Below are positions 1 to 9,319 of a DNA stretch of 48,494 nt, piece by piece; position 1 is the first letter of the stretch; the number at the start of each line of letters is the position of its first letter. Origin of the DNA: a virus. The stretch spans positions 1 through 48,494 of IMG/VR virus record IMGVR_UViG_3300017773_000016. One strand, given 5' to 3'. The position numbers and the translations under genes were made by a program. A model generated the notes under the pieces. That model searched no databases. It saw only the letters and a program-made list of their open reading frames with translations, and was not told the origin of the DNA.

Positions 1-18
1 CACCACCAGTAATTCCCC
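1..18. repeat. 18-bp terminal direct repeat, copy 1 (assembly circularisation overlap)
   Basis: CACCACCAGTAATTCCCC is identical to bases 48477-48494. Merging them yields a 48,476-bp circle and an uninterrupted gene. Confidence 0.92.
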
Positions 19-259
19 TCGTGCCACCCCACGCGATGCCAGCAGCCGCAAGAGATATTGTTTTAAACTCACTGTTAATATATTGATACAGTGCTGAATT
101 TGTACTATCCCACCAAATATCTCCTTCACTCGGAGATGATGGTTCTGTACCACTTGCAGTATATCCTTGCTCAATGGCGTTTCCTCTAACCGTAAGCTTG
201 TTAGGAAAGTCAACCGCTGAACCTTTGTTACCAATTGTGTTTACTTTTAACGTACTCAT
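1..259 (-). CDS. Propeller-repeat tail protein, paralogue A, N-terminal part (gene spans the contig join)
   Basis: The ATG at 257-259 opens a frame that runs off the left end and continues in frame from the right end (to the stop at 47632) once the 18-base terminal overlap is merged. The joined gene is 1104 nt, 367 aa. This piece holds the N-terminal module: a MSTLKVNTIG start, a NKLTVRGNAIE segment, and the PSSPSEGDIWWD motif also found in the five downstream copies. A WGGTRGITGGG segment then begins the first repeat. A likely Shine-Dalgarno TAGGAG lies just upstream. The role is probably tail fibre or receptor binding, inferred from repeat architecture and position; no enzymatic motif is seen. 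Confidence 0.85.
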   Translation of the reverse strand, partial: MSTLKVNTIGNKGSAVDFPNKLTVRGNAIEQGYTASGTEPSSPSEGDIWWDSTNSALYQYINSEFKTISLAAAGIAWGGTRGITGG

Positions 260-268
260 TTTTCTCTC

Positions 269-1393
269 CTAAGAAGCATTGCCTGATGCTGCGTTACAAT
301 CAAAACTTTCACCAACTAGGTTGCCAAAATCGGTAGCATTACCAGTGCTTGCAATCGTAACATATTCAATTGTGTCAACGGTAGATCCCTCATAACCTCC
401 TGCGACAGTAGCCCTATCTGCATTACAACAAGCTGTTGGTCCTTGCCTCGCAGCCGTCAGATCACCAAAATCGGTAGCATTACCTGCGGTCGCTACTGTT
501 ATATAATCAATGATATTTGAATTAGCTCCGCTTGCTTGACCGCCAAAAAAAAGACCATAAGTAACATTTGCTGCTCCACAAAAATTATATCGCACCCCAG
601 TTAAATCACCAAAATCTGAACTATTAGATGAACTATCAAAAGTAATTTTTTCAATTGTGTTTACGTTAGAGCTAGCAGAAGTTGTCGTTGTACCACCTGC
701 TACAACAAAAGTAGTTCCATCTGATAAACCTGCACTATCACCTCTAGCAGTAGTGAAGTCATATCCAAAATCTGTGCAATTTGCGGCTGTTGCTATTGTA
801 AGTTTATCAATATGTGAAGGGGAAAAATAAAATCCACTATTAGCATATCGACTAAAATTTATTAATCCAAGAGTACCATTAGAACCTGCTGCTATAGTAA
901 TAATACCATAAGTCATGTCACCGAAATCAGCCGCGCTTCCAGTGGTTGCAAATGTAATGTAATTTAAATCTTTTGTAGAGTTATAAGATACTGAATAAAC
1001 CCCACGCGATTTATTGGAAATACCACCATTTTGATAACCCCTTTGAGCAATCAATAAATCACCGAAGTCAGCCGCGTTCCCTGTTGTTGGAATTGCATAA
1101 TAATCTAAACGGCTTGCCGCTAAACTAGCACTATAACCTCCATGATGTACTGCCCTATCACCTCCGTTAACCAATTGTGCTGCAAAAGAAACGGTTTTAA
1201 ATTCCGAATTTATATAATGTTTTAAAACGTCATTTCCTGTGTCGTACCAAAAATCACCATTAGATGGAGAGCTTGGTTCTGTGCCTGATGAAGTATAAGT
1301 TCTTTCAATTGCATTTCCGCGCACTGTCAATTTATTTGGAAAATCAACTGCACCGCCTTCATTATCAATCGTATTAACCTTAATTGTACTCAT
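269..1393 (-). CDS. Propeller-repeat tail protein, paralogue B
   Basis: 374-aa paralogue starting MSTIKVNTID. I chose this ATG over an upstream alternative because it aligns with paralogue A and overlaps the preceding stop as ATGA. The N-terminal 70 residues carry NKLTVRGNAIE and EPSSPSNGDFWYD. Six repeats of about 48 residues follow. Each has a GG-containing strand, a hydrophobic stretch like IDYITVAT, then a GNATDFGDLT-type turn. One copy is divergent (CTDFGYDF). The C-terminus ends ASGNAS, as in its relatives. Six kelch-like repeats suggest a six-bladed beta-propeller. The N-terminal module matches paralogue A best, so A and B look like a recent duplicate pair. Exact binding target unknown. 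Confidence 0.85.
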   Translation of the reverse strand: MSTIKVNTIDNEGGAVDFPNKLTVRGNAIERTYTSSGTEPSSPSNGDFWYDTGNDVLKHYINSEFKTVSFAAQLVNGGDRAVHHGGYSASLAASRLDYYAIPTTGNAADFGDLLIAQRGYQNGGISNKSRGVYSVSYNSTKDLNYITFATTGSAADFGDMTYGIITIAAGSNGTLGLINFSRYANSGFYFSPSHIDKLTIATAANCTDFGYDFTTARGDSAGLSDGTTFVVAGGTTTTSASSNVNTIEKITFDSSSNSSDFGDLTGVRYNFCGAANVTYGLFFGGQASGANSNIIDYITVATAGNATDFGDLTAARQGPTACCNADRATVAGGYEGSTVDTIEYVTIASTGNATDFGNLVGESFDCNAASGNAS

Positions 1394-2523
1394 GAAGCTG
1401 CTCCTGATGATGCACTTAGATGCCATACTGTCGCAAGTAAATCTCCAAAATCTGTTCCATTACCTGTTGTTTGGATAGTTACATACTCAATAGAGTTGGT
1501 TTTTGCATAACTTGCATTTTCTCCACCACCAAAAATAGCCCTAGTACCGTTGGATGTTCCTGTTGTCATTTGACGCGCTTCATTAAGATCACCGAAATCC
1601 GTAGCATTAGCAGTGGTTTGTGTAACGACATAATCAATCGTATTTACCGCAGCACCACTACTGTTATCTCCACCTGCAAACAAAGCATATGTTGTATCAC
1701 TAGCACTTCCCCTGCCCTTATTTGATGAGCTTGCATCTCCAAAATCTGTTGCATTACCAGTTGAAGCAATCGTTATGTAATCCATTACATTGCTTCTGCT
1801 CCCAGTATCACCTGTGGCAAATATTCCTCTTGTGGCATCATTAGCACCTGCAAGTAATGATCTTGCAACCGTAAGATCGCCAAAATCCGTAGCATTGCCA
1901 GTAGATGAAATTGTAACATAACTTATTACATTTGTAACACTTCCACTATTTCCACCTCCAAATACTCCATAAGTACCATCGGATACTGCCGCCAATCCCC
2001 AAGTACCAACACCTAAATCACCAAAATCTTGAGCGTTGCTAGTAGTTGAAACAGTTATATAATCAATTGATGCTAAAACAGCGAATGATGCATTATAACT
2101 ACCTGCAAATAAACCTCTAGAAGAATTAGAACAGCCAGAATTAAAATAAGCTCTTGCATCAGTTAGATCGCCAAAGTCAACTGCGTTACCTGTTGACGTT
2201 ATATCAACATATTGCATTACATTTTGAATTGCACTAGCTTCACCACCTGCAAATACACCTCTATCACCGCCCCAACCGAATGCAGGTGCAGCATTTACAT
2301 GAGTAAGCTGCTTAAATTCACCATTGATATAAGTGTAATATTTGTCGTTTGCAGTATCAAACCATACATCACCATTTGCAGGTGAACTTGGTTCAGTACC
2401 GCTTGCCGTGTATGCAAAACCTGCAAGACCGCTATCCGACCCACCGCTATTCAACCCATAGGTAAAATTAGGTGCTCCCGACCCTGCCCTGTTGGTTATC
2501 TTTTCAAATTCTGCATCACTCAT
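1390..2523 (-). CDS. Propeller-repeat tail protein, paralogue C
   Basis: 377-aa paralogue starting MSDAEFEKITNRAG. Its N-terminal module (GAPNFTYGLNSGGSDSGL, then EPSSPANGDVWFD) is nearly the same as in paralogue D and unlike A/B or E/F. Six repeats follow with DFGD motifs (NAVDFGDLTDAR, NAQDFGDLG, NATDFGDLTVAR, NATDFGDAS, NATDFGDLNEAR, NGTDFGDLL), and the chain closes with SASSGAAS. The stop overlaps the start of paralogue B by four bases, implying translational coupling. Predicted as a virion surface or receptor-binding propeller from architecture; no catalytic residues recognised. Confidence 0.85.
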   Translation of the reverse strand: MSDAEFEKITNRAGSGAPNFTYGLNSGGSDSGLAGFAYTASGTEPSSPANGDVWFDTANDKYYTYINGEFKQLTHVNAAPAFGWGGDRGVFAGGEASAIQNVMQYVDITSTGNAVDFGDLTDARAYFNSGCSNSSRGLFAGSYNASFAVLASIDYITVSTTSNAQDFGDLGVGTWGLAAVSDGTYGVFGGGNSGSVTNVISYVTISSTGNATDFGDLTVARSLLAGANDATRGIFATGDTGSRSNVMDYITIASTGNATDFGDASSSNKGRGSASDTTYALFAGGDNSSGAAVNTIDYVVTQTTANATDFGDLNEARQMTTGTSNGTRAIFGGGENASYAKTNSIEYVTIQTTGNGTDFGDLLATVWHLSASSGAAS

Positions 2524-2532
2524 TTTATTTTC

Positions 2533-3651
2533 CTAAGAAGCTGCTCCAGAACAACTCGCACCGCCATAAAATTGTGTAGCTAAATCTCCAAAATCTTGAG
2601 CGTTTCCTGTTGTTGCAATTGTAATGTATTCAATTGAATTATCATTATTACCACCTGCCCAGATTGCCCTAGTCCCATTAGAACACCCCATCGTGTAATC
2701 TCTGGCTGCCAAAAAATTACCAAAATCAGTGGCATTTCCAGTAGTTTGAGTAGTGATATATTCTAATGTGTCATTACTACCATTGCGGCAATAAACTGTA
2801 TATGTTGCATCACTTACTGCGGAAGGTCTGTTCATCGATGCTATTGAATCACCAAAATCAGTGGCATTACCAGTTGAAGCATATGTAACGTAATCAATTA
2901 TATTTGAGGAAAATGGAGAGGCATCAAGCCACCCACCAATATAAACACCTCTGGTTGCATCACCTGCTGCGCCTACATGATACCTTGCTTGTGTTAAGTC
3001 TCCAAAATCAGTTGCGTTTCCTGTTGAAGCTACTGTGATGTAATCTATTACATTATTTTGAGCACCACTTACTACCCCACCTGCAAACAACCCATACGTA
3101 CCATCACCATTGCCGCTTGCATATGTTCTAGCTGATGTTAGATCACCGAAATCTTGAGCATTTCCTAAAGTAGAAGTTGTAACGTATGCAATTCTGTTAT
3201 CTGCGCTTGGTGTTGCACCACCTCCCCATACCCCACGTGAACCATTACTTAAAGCAGCAGGGTAAGAAACAACGGATGTTAAATCACCAAAATCTGCTGC
3301 ATTACCTAATGTAGAAATAGCGCGATACTGAATTACATTACCTCTTGCGTGACCAGATTGAGGAAGGTGTCCACCGCCCCATAAAGCTCTTTCGCCACCC
3401 CAACCAAATGGAGGGATAGCATTGCTATGAGTTATCTGTTTAAACTCACCTGCCACATAATAATACAATTTATCGTTGGTGCTATCGTACCAGAGATCAC
3501 CGTTTGCAGGGGAAGAAGGTTGTGTTCCTGATGAAGTGTATGCCTTACCAATTAAACCGCTATCTGATCCGCCAGAATTTAGACCGTATGTAAAACTTGG
3601 TGCGCCTGTACCTGCACGATCTGTAATTTTTCTTGTTGTAAATTCTGACAT
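2533..3651 (-). CDS. Propeller-repeat tail protein, paralogue D
   Basis: 372-aa paralogue starting MSEFTTRKITDRAG, sharing its N-terminal GAPSFTYGLNSGGSDSGL module with paralogue C. The motif QPSSPANGDLWYD is followed by WGGERALWGGG and six repeats with NAADFGDLTS, NAQDFGDLTSAR, NATDFGDLTQAR, NATDFGDSIA, NATDFGNFLAAR and NAQDFGDLA. The first repeat has a short insertion rich in Gly and His (GGHLPQSGHARGN) and the fifth is shortened, so the variation sits in loops between conserved strands. The C-terminus is SCSGAAS. A GGAG ribosome-binding site precedes the ATG. Same inferred tail role as its neighbours. Confidence 0.85.
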   Translation of the reverse strand: MSEFTTRKITDRAGTGAPSFTYGLNSGGSDSGLIGKAYTSSGTQPSSPANGDLWYDSTNDKLYYYVAGEFKQITHSNAIPPFGWGGERALWGGGHLPQSGHARGNVIQYRAISTLGNAADFGDLTSVVSYPAALSNGSRGVWGGGATPSADNRIAYVTTSTLGNAQDFGDLTSARTYASGNGDGTYGLFAGGVVSGAQNNVIDYITVASTGNATDFGDLTQARYHVGAAGDATRGVYIGGWLDASPFSSNIIDYVTYASTGNATDFGDSIASMNRPSAVSDATYTVYCRNGSNDTLEYITTQTTGNATDFGNFLAARDYTMGCSNGTRAIWAGGNNDNSIEYITIATTGNAQDFGDLATQFYGGASCSGAAS

Positions 3652-3660
3652 AATTTTCTC

Positions 3661-4785
3661 CTATGCAGCAGAACCTGATGCAGCCGCAGACCCATATCTT
3701 GCCTGTGTAAGATCACCAAAATCCGTTGAATTACCTGTTGTTTGAATAGTGACTTGTTCAATCGTGTTAGTCGGACTACTGACTGATCCAGTTGAACCTA
3801 AAGCAACGACAGCTTTTGTTCCATTTGCACTTGCTGAATGATGCCGTGACGCTGAAGTTAAATCACCAAAATCAACCGCATTTCCTGATGTTGTTCCTGT
3901 TGTCCAATACTGTATGACATTTGTAAGCGCATCGGGATAACCCCCAAAATAAACAGCCCTTGTTGTATCAGAACACAAACCGCCTGTTTGGTTATTACCT
4001 AACAAGTCCCCAAAATCTGCTGCATTGCCAGTTGTTTGAATTGTTATGTAGGAAATATCATCACGACCACTAGCAGCACCAGAAGTACCCCCTGCCCGAA
4101 AGCCATACGTTGAGTCACTAGTTGCTCTACCACCGTTTATACTAGCTACATCATCTCCAAAGTCAGTAGCGTTTCCTGTTGTTTCAATGGTAACATAATC
4201 TATCGTATTGGTACTTTCACCTGCCCATCTAATACCTCTACTTCCGTCTGAACACGCACCACCATTATAAGTAGTCGTTGTTAGATCGCCAAAGAAAGTT
4301 GAATTACCTGTTGTGGCTGTAGTCACATAAAGTAAATCATTACTTGCTGAACCTTTAAAACCTTGCGTAACAATCGCTCTTGTTCCGTTTGAAGTTGCCG
4401 CAGGGTAGTATGCGTTATGTGCCATATCTCCGAAATCAGTTGCATTCCCTGCACTAGAAATAGAAACGTAATCTATTACATTTGTAGTGTTTGCACCACC
4501 TGATGAGTCACCTGCAAAAAACAAGCCTCTTTCGCCAAACCATGCAGCTGGTGCAATACCAATTGTTTCCTTCCACTCACCTGCAATGTAAAGAAATATC
4601 TTTTCGTTTGTTGTATCCCACCAGATTGAACCGTTTTCTGGAGAACTTGGTTCACTAGAACTTGCGGTGTATTCTCCTAAGTTAAGCGTAGAAAGTGCAG
4701 CACCATTCATTGTTACGCCATTAGAGAAGTTTGGCTTTCCTGTACCTGCCGCGTCTACTACTGTATCAACTTTTATTTCTGACAT
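3661..4785 (-). CDS. Propeller-repeat tail protein, paralogue E
   Basis: 374-aa paralogue starting MSEIKVDTVVDAAG. The N-terminal module (GKPNFSNGVTMNGA, STLNLGEYTASSSEPSSP, then WWDTTNEKIFLYIAGEWKE) matches paralogue F and differs from the A/B and C/D pairs. Six repeats follow; one has a substituted turn (NSTFFGDLTT), the others keep xDFGD. The chain ends AASGSAA. Spacing to its neighbours is nine bases on each side, with GGAG ribosome-binding sites placed directly after the stop codons. Function inferred as tail fibre or receptor-binding propeller. Confidence 0.85.
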   Translation of the reverse strand: MSEIKVDTVVDAAGTGKPNFSNGVTMNGAALSTLNLGEYTASSSEPSSPENGSIWWDTTNEKIFLYIAGEWKETIGIAPAAWFGERGLFFAGDSSGGANTTNVIDYVSISSAGNATDFGDMAHNAYYPAATSNGTRAIVTQGFKGSASNDLLYVTTATTGNSTFFGDLTTTTYNGGACSDGSRGIRWAGESTNTIDYVTIETTGNATDFGDDVASINGGRATSDSTYGFRAGGTSGAASGRDDISYITIQTTGNAADFGDLLGNNQTGGLCSDTTRAVYFGGYPDALTNVIQYWTTGTTSGNAVDFGDLTSASRHHSASANGTKAVVALGSTGSVSSPTNTIEQVTIQTTGNSTDFGDLTQARYGSAAASGSAA

Positions 4786-4794
4786 TTCTTTCTC

Positions 4795-5922
4795 CTAAGA
4801 AGCGTTTCCTGATGTAGCTGCACCCTGTCTAGACGCGGTAGTTAAGTCACCATGATCAGTTGCATTTCCTAAGGTTTGTATGACCACACTTTGTATTGTA
4901 TCTTGTGGACTTGCCGAACCATTACCACCAATAAAACAAAGATTAGTTCCATTTGATGCTGCACTGTATTTTTCAATATTTGATAACATATCCCCAAAAT
5001 CCACTGAATTACTTAGTGTTTGCGTTGTGATATATTCAATTACATTTTGAGTGCCATTAGGATGTGCATTACCACCGCCAAATACAATTCTTGTAGCATC
5101 ACTTCCACCTGCTAAATATGATCGTGGTGTAGTCATATCACCGAAATCGGTAGCATTCCCTGTCGTACCTGTCGTAATATAATCCATTGTGGAATCAGGA
5201 TTATTACTTGTTGATCTTCCGCTTGCAATTACACCTCGCGTTGCATCATTACCACTAGCAAGGTGCGCTCTTTCAACTGTCATATCGCCAAAATCTTGTG
5301 AGTTTGCAGGGGTCTGTACTGTAACATATTGAATAACATTTGTTCTTGCAGATGCCGCCCAACCCCCTGCTACAAAAGCATATGTTCCATCACCAAATCC
5401 TGTTGCTGTCCATACTGGTTCTACTAAATCGCCAAAATCCGTAGCATTGCCAGTAGTAGAAGTGGTAATATAATCTATTTCATTTCTTGGAGAATTGATA
5501 CCACCGAAACGCAAGGCTCTTGAACTGTCTGATGCTGCGGAACAATATCCATTTATAGTTGTAGTGTCTCCAAAATCACTCGCATTCCCAGATGAACTTA
5601 TATCAAAATAATCTATATTATTTATATTACTAGAAGAATTATAACCTAAATAAGCAATTCCCCTACTGCCACCCCAAGAAATACCTGCCGCAACTCCAAT
5701 AGTCTCCTTCCACTCACCTTCTGCATAGATAAAGGTTTTCTCATTCGCAGTATCCCACCACAAAGCACCATTATCAGGATTGCTAGGTTCTGAGGAACTG
5801 GCGGTATATTGATTTAGGTTAAGCGTAGACGTAGCTGCACCGTTTACAGTAACCCCATTTTGGAAATTGGGCTTACCAGTACCTGCTAAATTTACAACTG
5901 TATCTACTTTTAATTCACTCAT
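4795..5922 (-). CDS. Propeller-repeat tail protein, paralogue F (first of the array to be translated)
   Basis: 375-aa paralogue starting MSELKVDTVVNLAG, paired with E by its N-terminal module (GKPNFQNGVTVNGA, then WWDTANEKTFIYAEGEWKE). Six repeats: NASDFGDT, NATDFGDLV, NSQDFGDMTVER, NATDFGDMTTPR, NSVDFGDML and NATDHGDLTT. The last has His in place of Phe. The C-terminus is ATSGNAS. Its start overlaps the stop of the 890-aa propeller protein as TAATG, so translation of the whole fibre region is probably coupled. No chaperone or peptidase domain is visible in it. Confidence 0.85.
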   Translation of the reverse strand: MSELKVDTVVNLAGTGKPNFQNGVTVNGAATSTLNLNQYTASSSEPSNPDNGALWWDTANEKTFIYAEGEWKETIGVAAGISWGGSRGIAYLGYNSSSNINNIDYFDISSSGNASDFGDTTTINGYCSAASDSSRALRFGGINSPRNEIDYITTSTTGNATDFGDLVEPVWTATGFGDGTYAFVAGGWAASARTNVIQYVTVQTPANSQDFGDMTVERAHLASGNDATRGVIASGRSTSNNPDSTMDYITTGTTGNATDFGDMTTPRSYLAGGSDATRIVFGGGNAHPNGTQNVIEYITTQTLSNSVDFGDMLSNIEKYSAASNGTNLCFIGGNGSASPQDTIQSVVIQTLGNATDHGDLTTASRQGAATSGNAS

Positions 5923-8594
5923 TAGACTACAACGTATCTCGCTCCTGATGAAATCGTAAGTGTGACTCCATTTGCTACTGTTAATGGTCCTACTGACATT
6001 GCATTATCTGTTGCTGCAACCGTTGTATTAGAACTTAATGTTTGAGAATGAGAGCTTACAACATTCAACCCACCACCATCCGCTGTCCATGCGTAATCAC
6101 TACCATTCCAACTAAGAATTTGCCCAGAAGAAGCACTACTTACATTAAGGTGTGCATCGACTTGAGAAGTTCCAAAAGTTGCAGGATTTGTATCTGGATT
6201 TATCAATAATTCTGTAGCTGAAACAGCCGTACCTGCTAATACTTCAATTGTATCAGGAGATAATCCAAGCGTTCCATTTGACTGCACATAATAACTTTGA
6301 CCTGCGGTTAATCCGCTTTGTGCATCATCCGTAGACCCTGCGGTTTGTATTGTCGCTGTTGCACCGCTAGCATAAGCACCGTCTGAAATACCTACAAAGT
6401 TTTCTGATGTTAAAATTGATGATTGGCTTTGAGGGCTATAAACCACTCCTGTTCCATAACTTGAATTACCAATATCACGATAAGCTATTAAATTCTTACC
6501 ACTTGCAACATCGTGAACAATGGCGTTGTAATAAGCCTGTGCACTTTCAAAAACCGTTGCTGTATCAAAGCTTATTGATGTTCCAGAAACTGTACCTGCA
6601 ATGACTGTTCCATAGTCTGAATTACCTGCGTCTGAGTATGTAATTAATACTTTACCTGCAACTGGATCATATACAGACATACCGCTTTCTATAACAGCAT
6701 CTTCAAATTCAACAGCCGATCCAAATGAAACAGTTGTACCCGATACAGTTCCTACTTTGGCATATCCATGAGTATTATTTCCTACGTCTGAATATGCAAC
6801 TACTACTTTATTGTTAGCCGTGTCATATGCTAACGCATTAATACCAGTGTTTGCTGAATTATAAACAACAGGCGTTCCAAAGCTTATAGATGTTGAGCTA
6901 ACTGTGCCAACCGCTATTGTACCATAATATCCATTTCCACCATCACGATAAGAAACTAAAACTCTGCCAACATCAGGATCATAAACTGTATCTTGAACCT
7001 GCGTGTTTGCGCTTTCAAATGTTGCCTCTGAACCAAAGGTGATTGACGATCCCGAAACCGTGCCTACAACAGCATTTCCTGAGCTAGTTCCTGTAGCATA
7101 AGTTATTACAACTTTCCCATTTGCACTATCAAAAGATGCTTTAACTCCTGTGCCTAATGTTGCACTTTTGAATACTGTCTCTGAGCCAAAGCTTACACTT
7201 GTACCCGAAACTGTGCCGACAATTGCTGTACCATAACTGCTATTTCCTGTATCTTTATAGACAATTACGACTTTATTAGCTGCCGTGTCATAAGCAATGC
7301 CTACTGAGCCTGTTGCACCACTATTAAAAGTAACAGGAGACCCGAATGAAACAGATGATCCACTTACCGTTCCAACAACTGCTTTACCAGTATTATCTCC
7401 TGCATCTGAATACGCTACAATAACTTTTGCACTGTCAGGATCATAAACAGCATCTAAATCAAAAGTCATACCACTTTCAAAAACTACGGCTGTACCGACT
7501 GCCGCTGCATTAGTTTTATAAACATTGCTCACCGTACCATCAGCATTGACAGCAACTAATGTTCCGTCAGATAATGCACCATCTGCCGTAGCTGTAAGGC
7601 TTCCCCCACCACCCCCTGTTGATTGTGCAACAAAGCTAAGATTTCCAGAACCATCAGTTTTAAGGACTTGATCTGCACTTCCGTCTGCCGTTGGGAAAGA
7701 TAGCCCATCAAGAATTATTTTACCTGATCCGTTAGGCGTTATAGCAATATTGCCGTTACTTGCTGAGACAATAGACTGTCCGTTTACATCAAGCGAACCT
7801 CCTAACTGCGGAGTAGTATCAGCCGCTACACTTGCAATGCCGCCTGATGATTGATCTACGAAACTCAGATTTCCGCTACCATCTGTTTTTAAAACTTGGT
7901 TAGCTGATCCATCTGCTGTTGGGTGTGAAAGCCCATCAATAACAACCTTTCCTGATCCATTTGGCGTAATTGCAATGTTACCATTTGATGCAGAAATTAT
8001 TGATTGTCCATTTACATCAAGCGAGCCTCCCAATTGAGGAGAAGTATCTTCAACAATATTATCAATTCCGCTAGTGTCACTGTCTGCAACCCAAGCATAA
8101 TCTGAGCCATTCCAACCTAATAGCTGACCGCTAGATGCACCGCTTGTGTTCAAATGAGTATCTACATCACTGTTTCCATACGTTGACCCTTGTGGTGCGG
8201 TTTCTGCACCTGCGCCCATGCCGCTATGAGAGGAACAATAGTAGTAAAGTAAATCAGGAGCGTCTTGCTGTAATTGAACTTCAACATATGCTCCAGAACT
8301 ACCTGCTGTTCCTGATGTTGTAATACCAGTTGTATATGCAGAGCCACCGCCATGAGTACCATCTGATGTTGTTGAGAATACTAATGGATGTCCACTTACC
8401 GAACTATCTGAAACGTCAAAGCGATATTTTACACCTTTCGGTATAAACATTGTTTGCTGTGAAGTGCCATCAATTACATATTTTCCACCTGATACTGTGA
8501 CTGTAACCGATATACCCTGCACACTTGAGTCTTGTAATGTCCCATCTGTTTGAACATCTTTTGCAAAAGTCGCTAAATTTCTGTTTATACTCAT
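5922..8594 (-). CDS. Tail fibre protein with cupredoxin-like domain and seven-repeat propeller
   Basis: 890 aa. The ATG giving MSINRNLATF is preferred over a TTG six bases upstream because AGGA lies eight bases before it. Residues about 20-135 look cupredoxin-like: FIPKGVKYRFDVSDSSVSGH near the start and YYYCSSHSGMGA at the end, giving the Cys-His-Met pattern of type I copper sites. Next come two near-identical segments (QSIISASNGNIAITPNGSGK type). Then seven repeats of about 50 residues occur (VYDPDSAKVIVAYSDAGD ... VVGTVSGSSVSFGS), suggesting a seven-bladed propeller. The C-terminus ends ISSGARYVVV. Similar domain mixtures are known in marine phage fibres. Copper binding is not established. 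Confidence 0.8.
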   Translation of the reverse strand: MSINRNLATFAKDVQTDGTLQDSSVQGISVTVTVSGGKYVIDGTSQQTMFIPKGVKYRFDVSDSSVSGHPLVFSTTSDGTHGGGSAYTTGITTSGTAGSSGAYVEVQLQQDAPDLLYYYCSSHSGMGAGAETAPQGSTYGNSDVDTHLNTSGASSGQLLGWNGSDYAWVADSDTSGIDNIVEDTSPQLGGSLDVNGQSIISASNGNIAITPNGSGKVVIDGLSHPTADGSANQVLKTDGSGNLSFVDQSSGGIASVAADTTPQLGGSLDVNGQSIVSASNGNIAITPNGSGKIILDGLSFPTADGSADQVLKTDGSGNLSFVAQSTGGGGGSLTATADGALSDGTLVAVNADGTVSNVYKTNAAAVGTAVVFESGMTFDLDAVYDPDSAKVIVAYSDAGDNTGKAVVGTVSGSSVSFGSPVTFNSGATGSVGIAYDTAANKVVIVYKDTGNSSYGTAIVGTVSGTSVSFGSETVFKSATLGTGVKASFDSANGKVVITYATGTSSGNAVVGTVSGSSITFGSEATFESANTQVQDTVYDPDVGRVLVSYRDGGNGYYGTIAVGTVSSTSISFGTPVVYNSANTGINALAYDTANNKVVVAYSDVGNNTHGYAKVGTVSGTTVSFGSAVEFEDAVIESGMSVYDPVAGKVLITYSDAGNSDYGTVIAGTVSGTSISFDTATVFESAQAYYNAIVHDVASGKNLIAYRDIGNSSYGTGVVYSPQSQSSILTSENFVGISDGAYASGATATIQTAGSTDDAQSGLTAGQSYYVQSNGTLGLSPDTIEVLAGTAVSATELLINPDTNPATFGTSQVDAHLNVSSASSGQILSWNGSDYAWTADGGGLNVVSSHSQTLSSNTTVAATDNAMSVGPLTVANGVTLTISSGARYVVV

Positions 8595-8603
8595 GACCAA
8601 ATC

Positions 8604-9317
8604 CTAAATAGCATATTGTTGAACTTGTATAATATCGCCAGTATTTGCACCGCTAACTAAGGTCACTGCCGACGCACTGATAGCATAATCAGTGGTTGGT
8701 AATAATAAGATGCCATTTAAATAAACGGCTGATTTGTTAATATTATAACTGCCAGAAAATGCAGTCTGTCCATTTGTTGCAGTAAACTCTGTTGTTGAAT
8801 AGTTTGCAGATGCACCACCATATTCAACGACCTCTACTATATCGCCAGTTGAAGCACCAGAACCAAGAACAACTGATGTTCCATTTGTAGCCGTAAATGA
8901 ACCTGCATCTAATTTAGCACCATTCATAAATACCAAAATATTACCTACTGTGTAATTTACACTGAATGAGGTTTGTCCTGATGTCGCTGTGAATGCTGTA
9001 AAATTATGCGCTGCCCCTGATAAAGTTAAATCAGCCGCACTTGGACTGATAAACACATAAGCTGAACCACCTAAATTTAAAAGTGATCCTGTTGAGCTAC
9101 TACTAAGAGTTCTAGATAATGTTGTTCCGCTATGAGTATAAGTACCCTGCCCGATCTCCCAAGCTGTACCTTCCTCAATAACGTAACGGACGGTATCTCC
9201 ATTAGAAATACCGCCACTAGCAAATGTTTGATAACCACTAGAAGCAGACCCAAGAGTAACTGTTCCTGTTCCTGTTGTTGAAGTAGCTACCTTGACCCGA
9301 TCTGCAAATTTTACCAT
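8604..9317 (-). CDS. Tail fibre or tail-associated structural protein
   Basis: 237 aa, starting [19 protein letters not shown]. The first 100 residues contain [20 protein letters not shown] and [17 protein letters not shown], a module common in phage and prophage tail proteins that follow the tip protein. The rest holds two copies of a roughly 50-residue unit ([17 protein letters not shown] / [17 protein letters not shown], each followed by a VxxNG strand). The repeats are beta-rich. It sits in the fibre operon ten bases before the 890-aa protein. No enzymatic motif; structural role inferred from context and family resemblance. Confidence 0.7.
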   Translation of the reverse strand: MVKFADRVKVATSTTGTGTVTLGSASSGYQTFASGGISNGDTVRYVIEEGTAWEIGQGTYTHSGTTLSRTLSSSSTGSLLNLGGSAYVFISPSAADLTLSGAAHNFTAFTATSGQTSFSVNYTVGNILVFMNGAKLDAGSFTATNGTSVVLGSGASTGDIVEVVEYGGASANYSTTEFTATNGQTAFSGSYNINKSAVYLNGILLLPTTDYAISASAVTLVSGANTGDIIQVQQYAI

Positions 9318-9319
9318 CT

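Noticed and set aside
1-5922. Diversity-generating retroelement acting on the fibre genes
   Set aside because: No reverse transcriptase frame, template repeat or adenine-specific variable repeat was recognised anywhere in the window.
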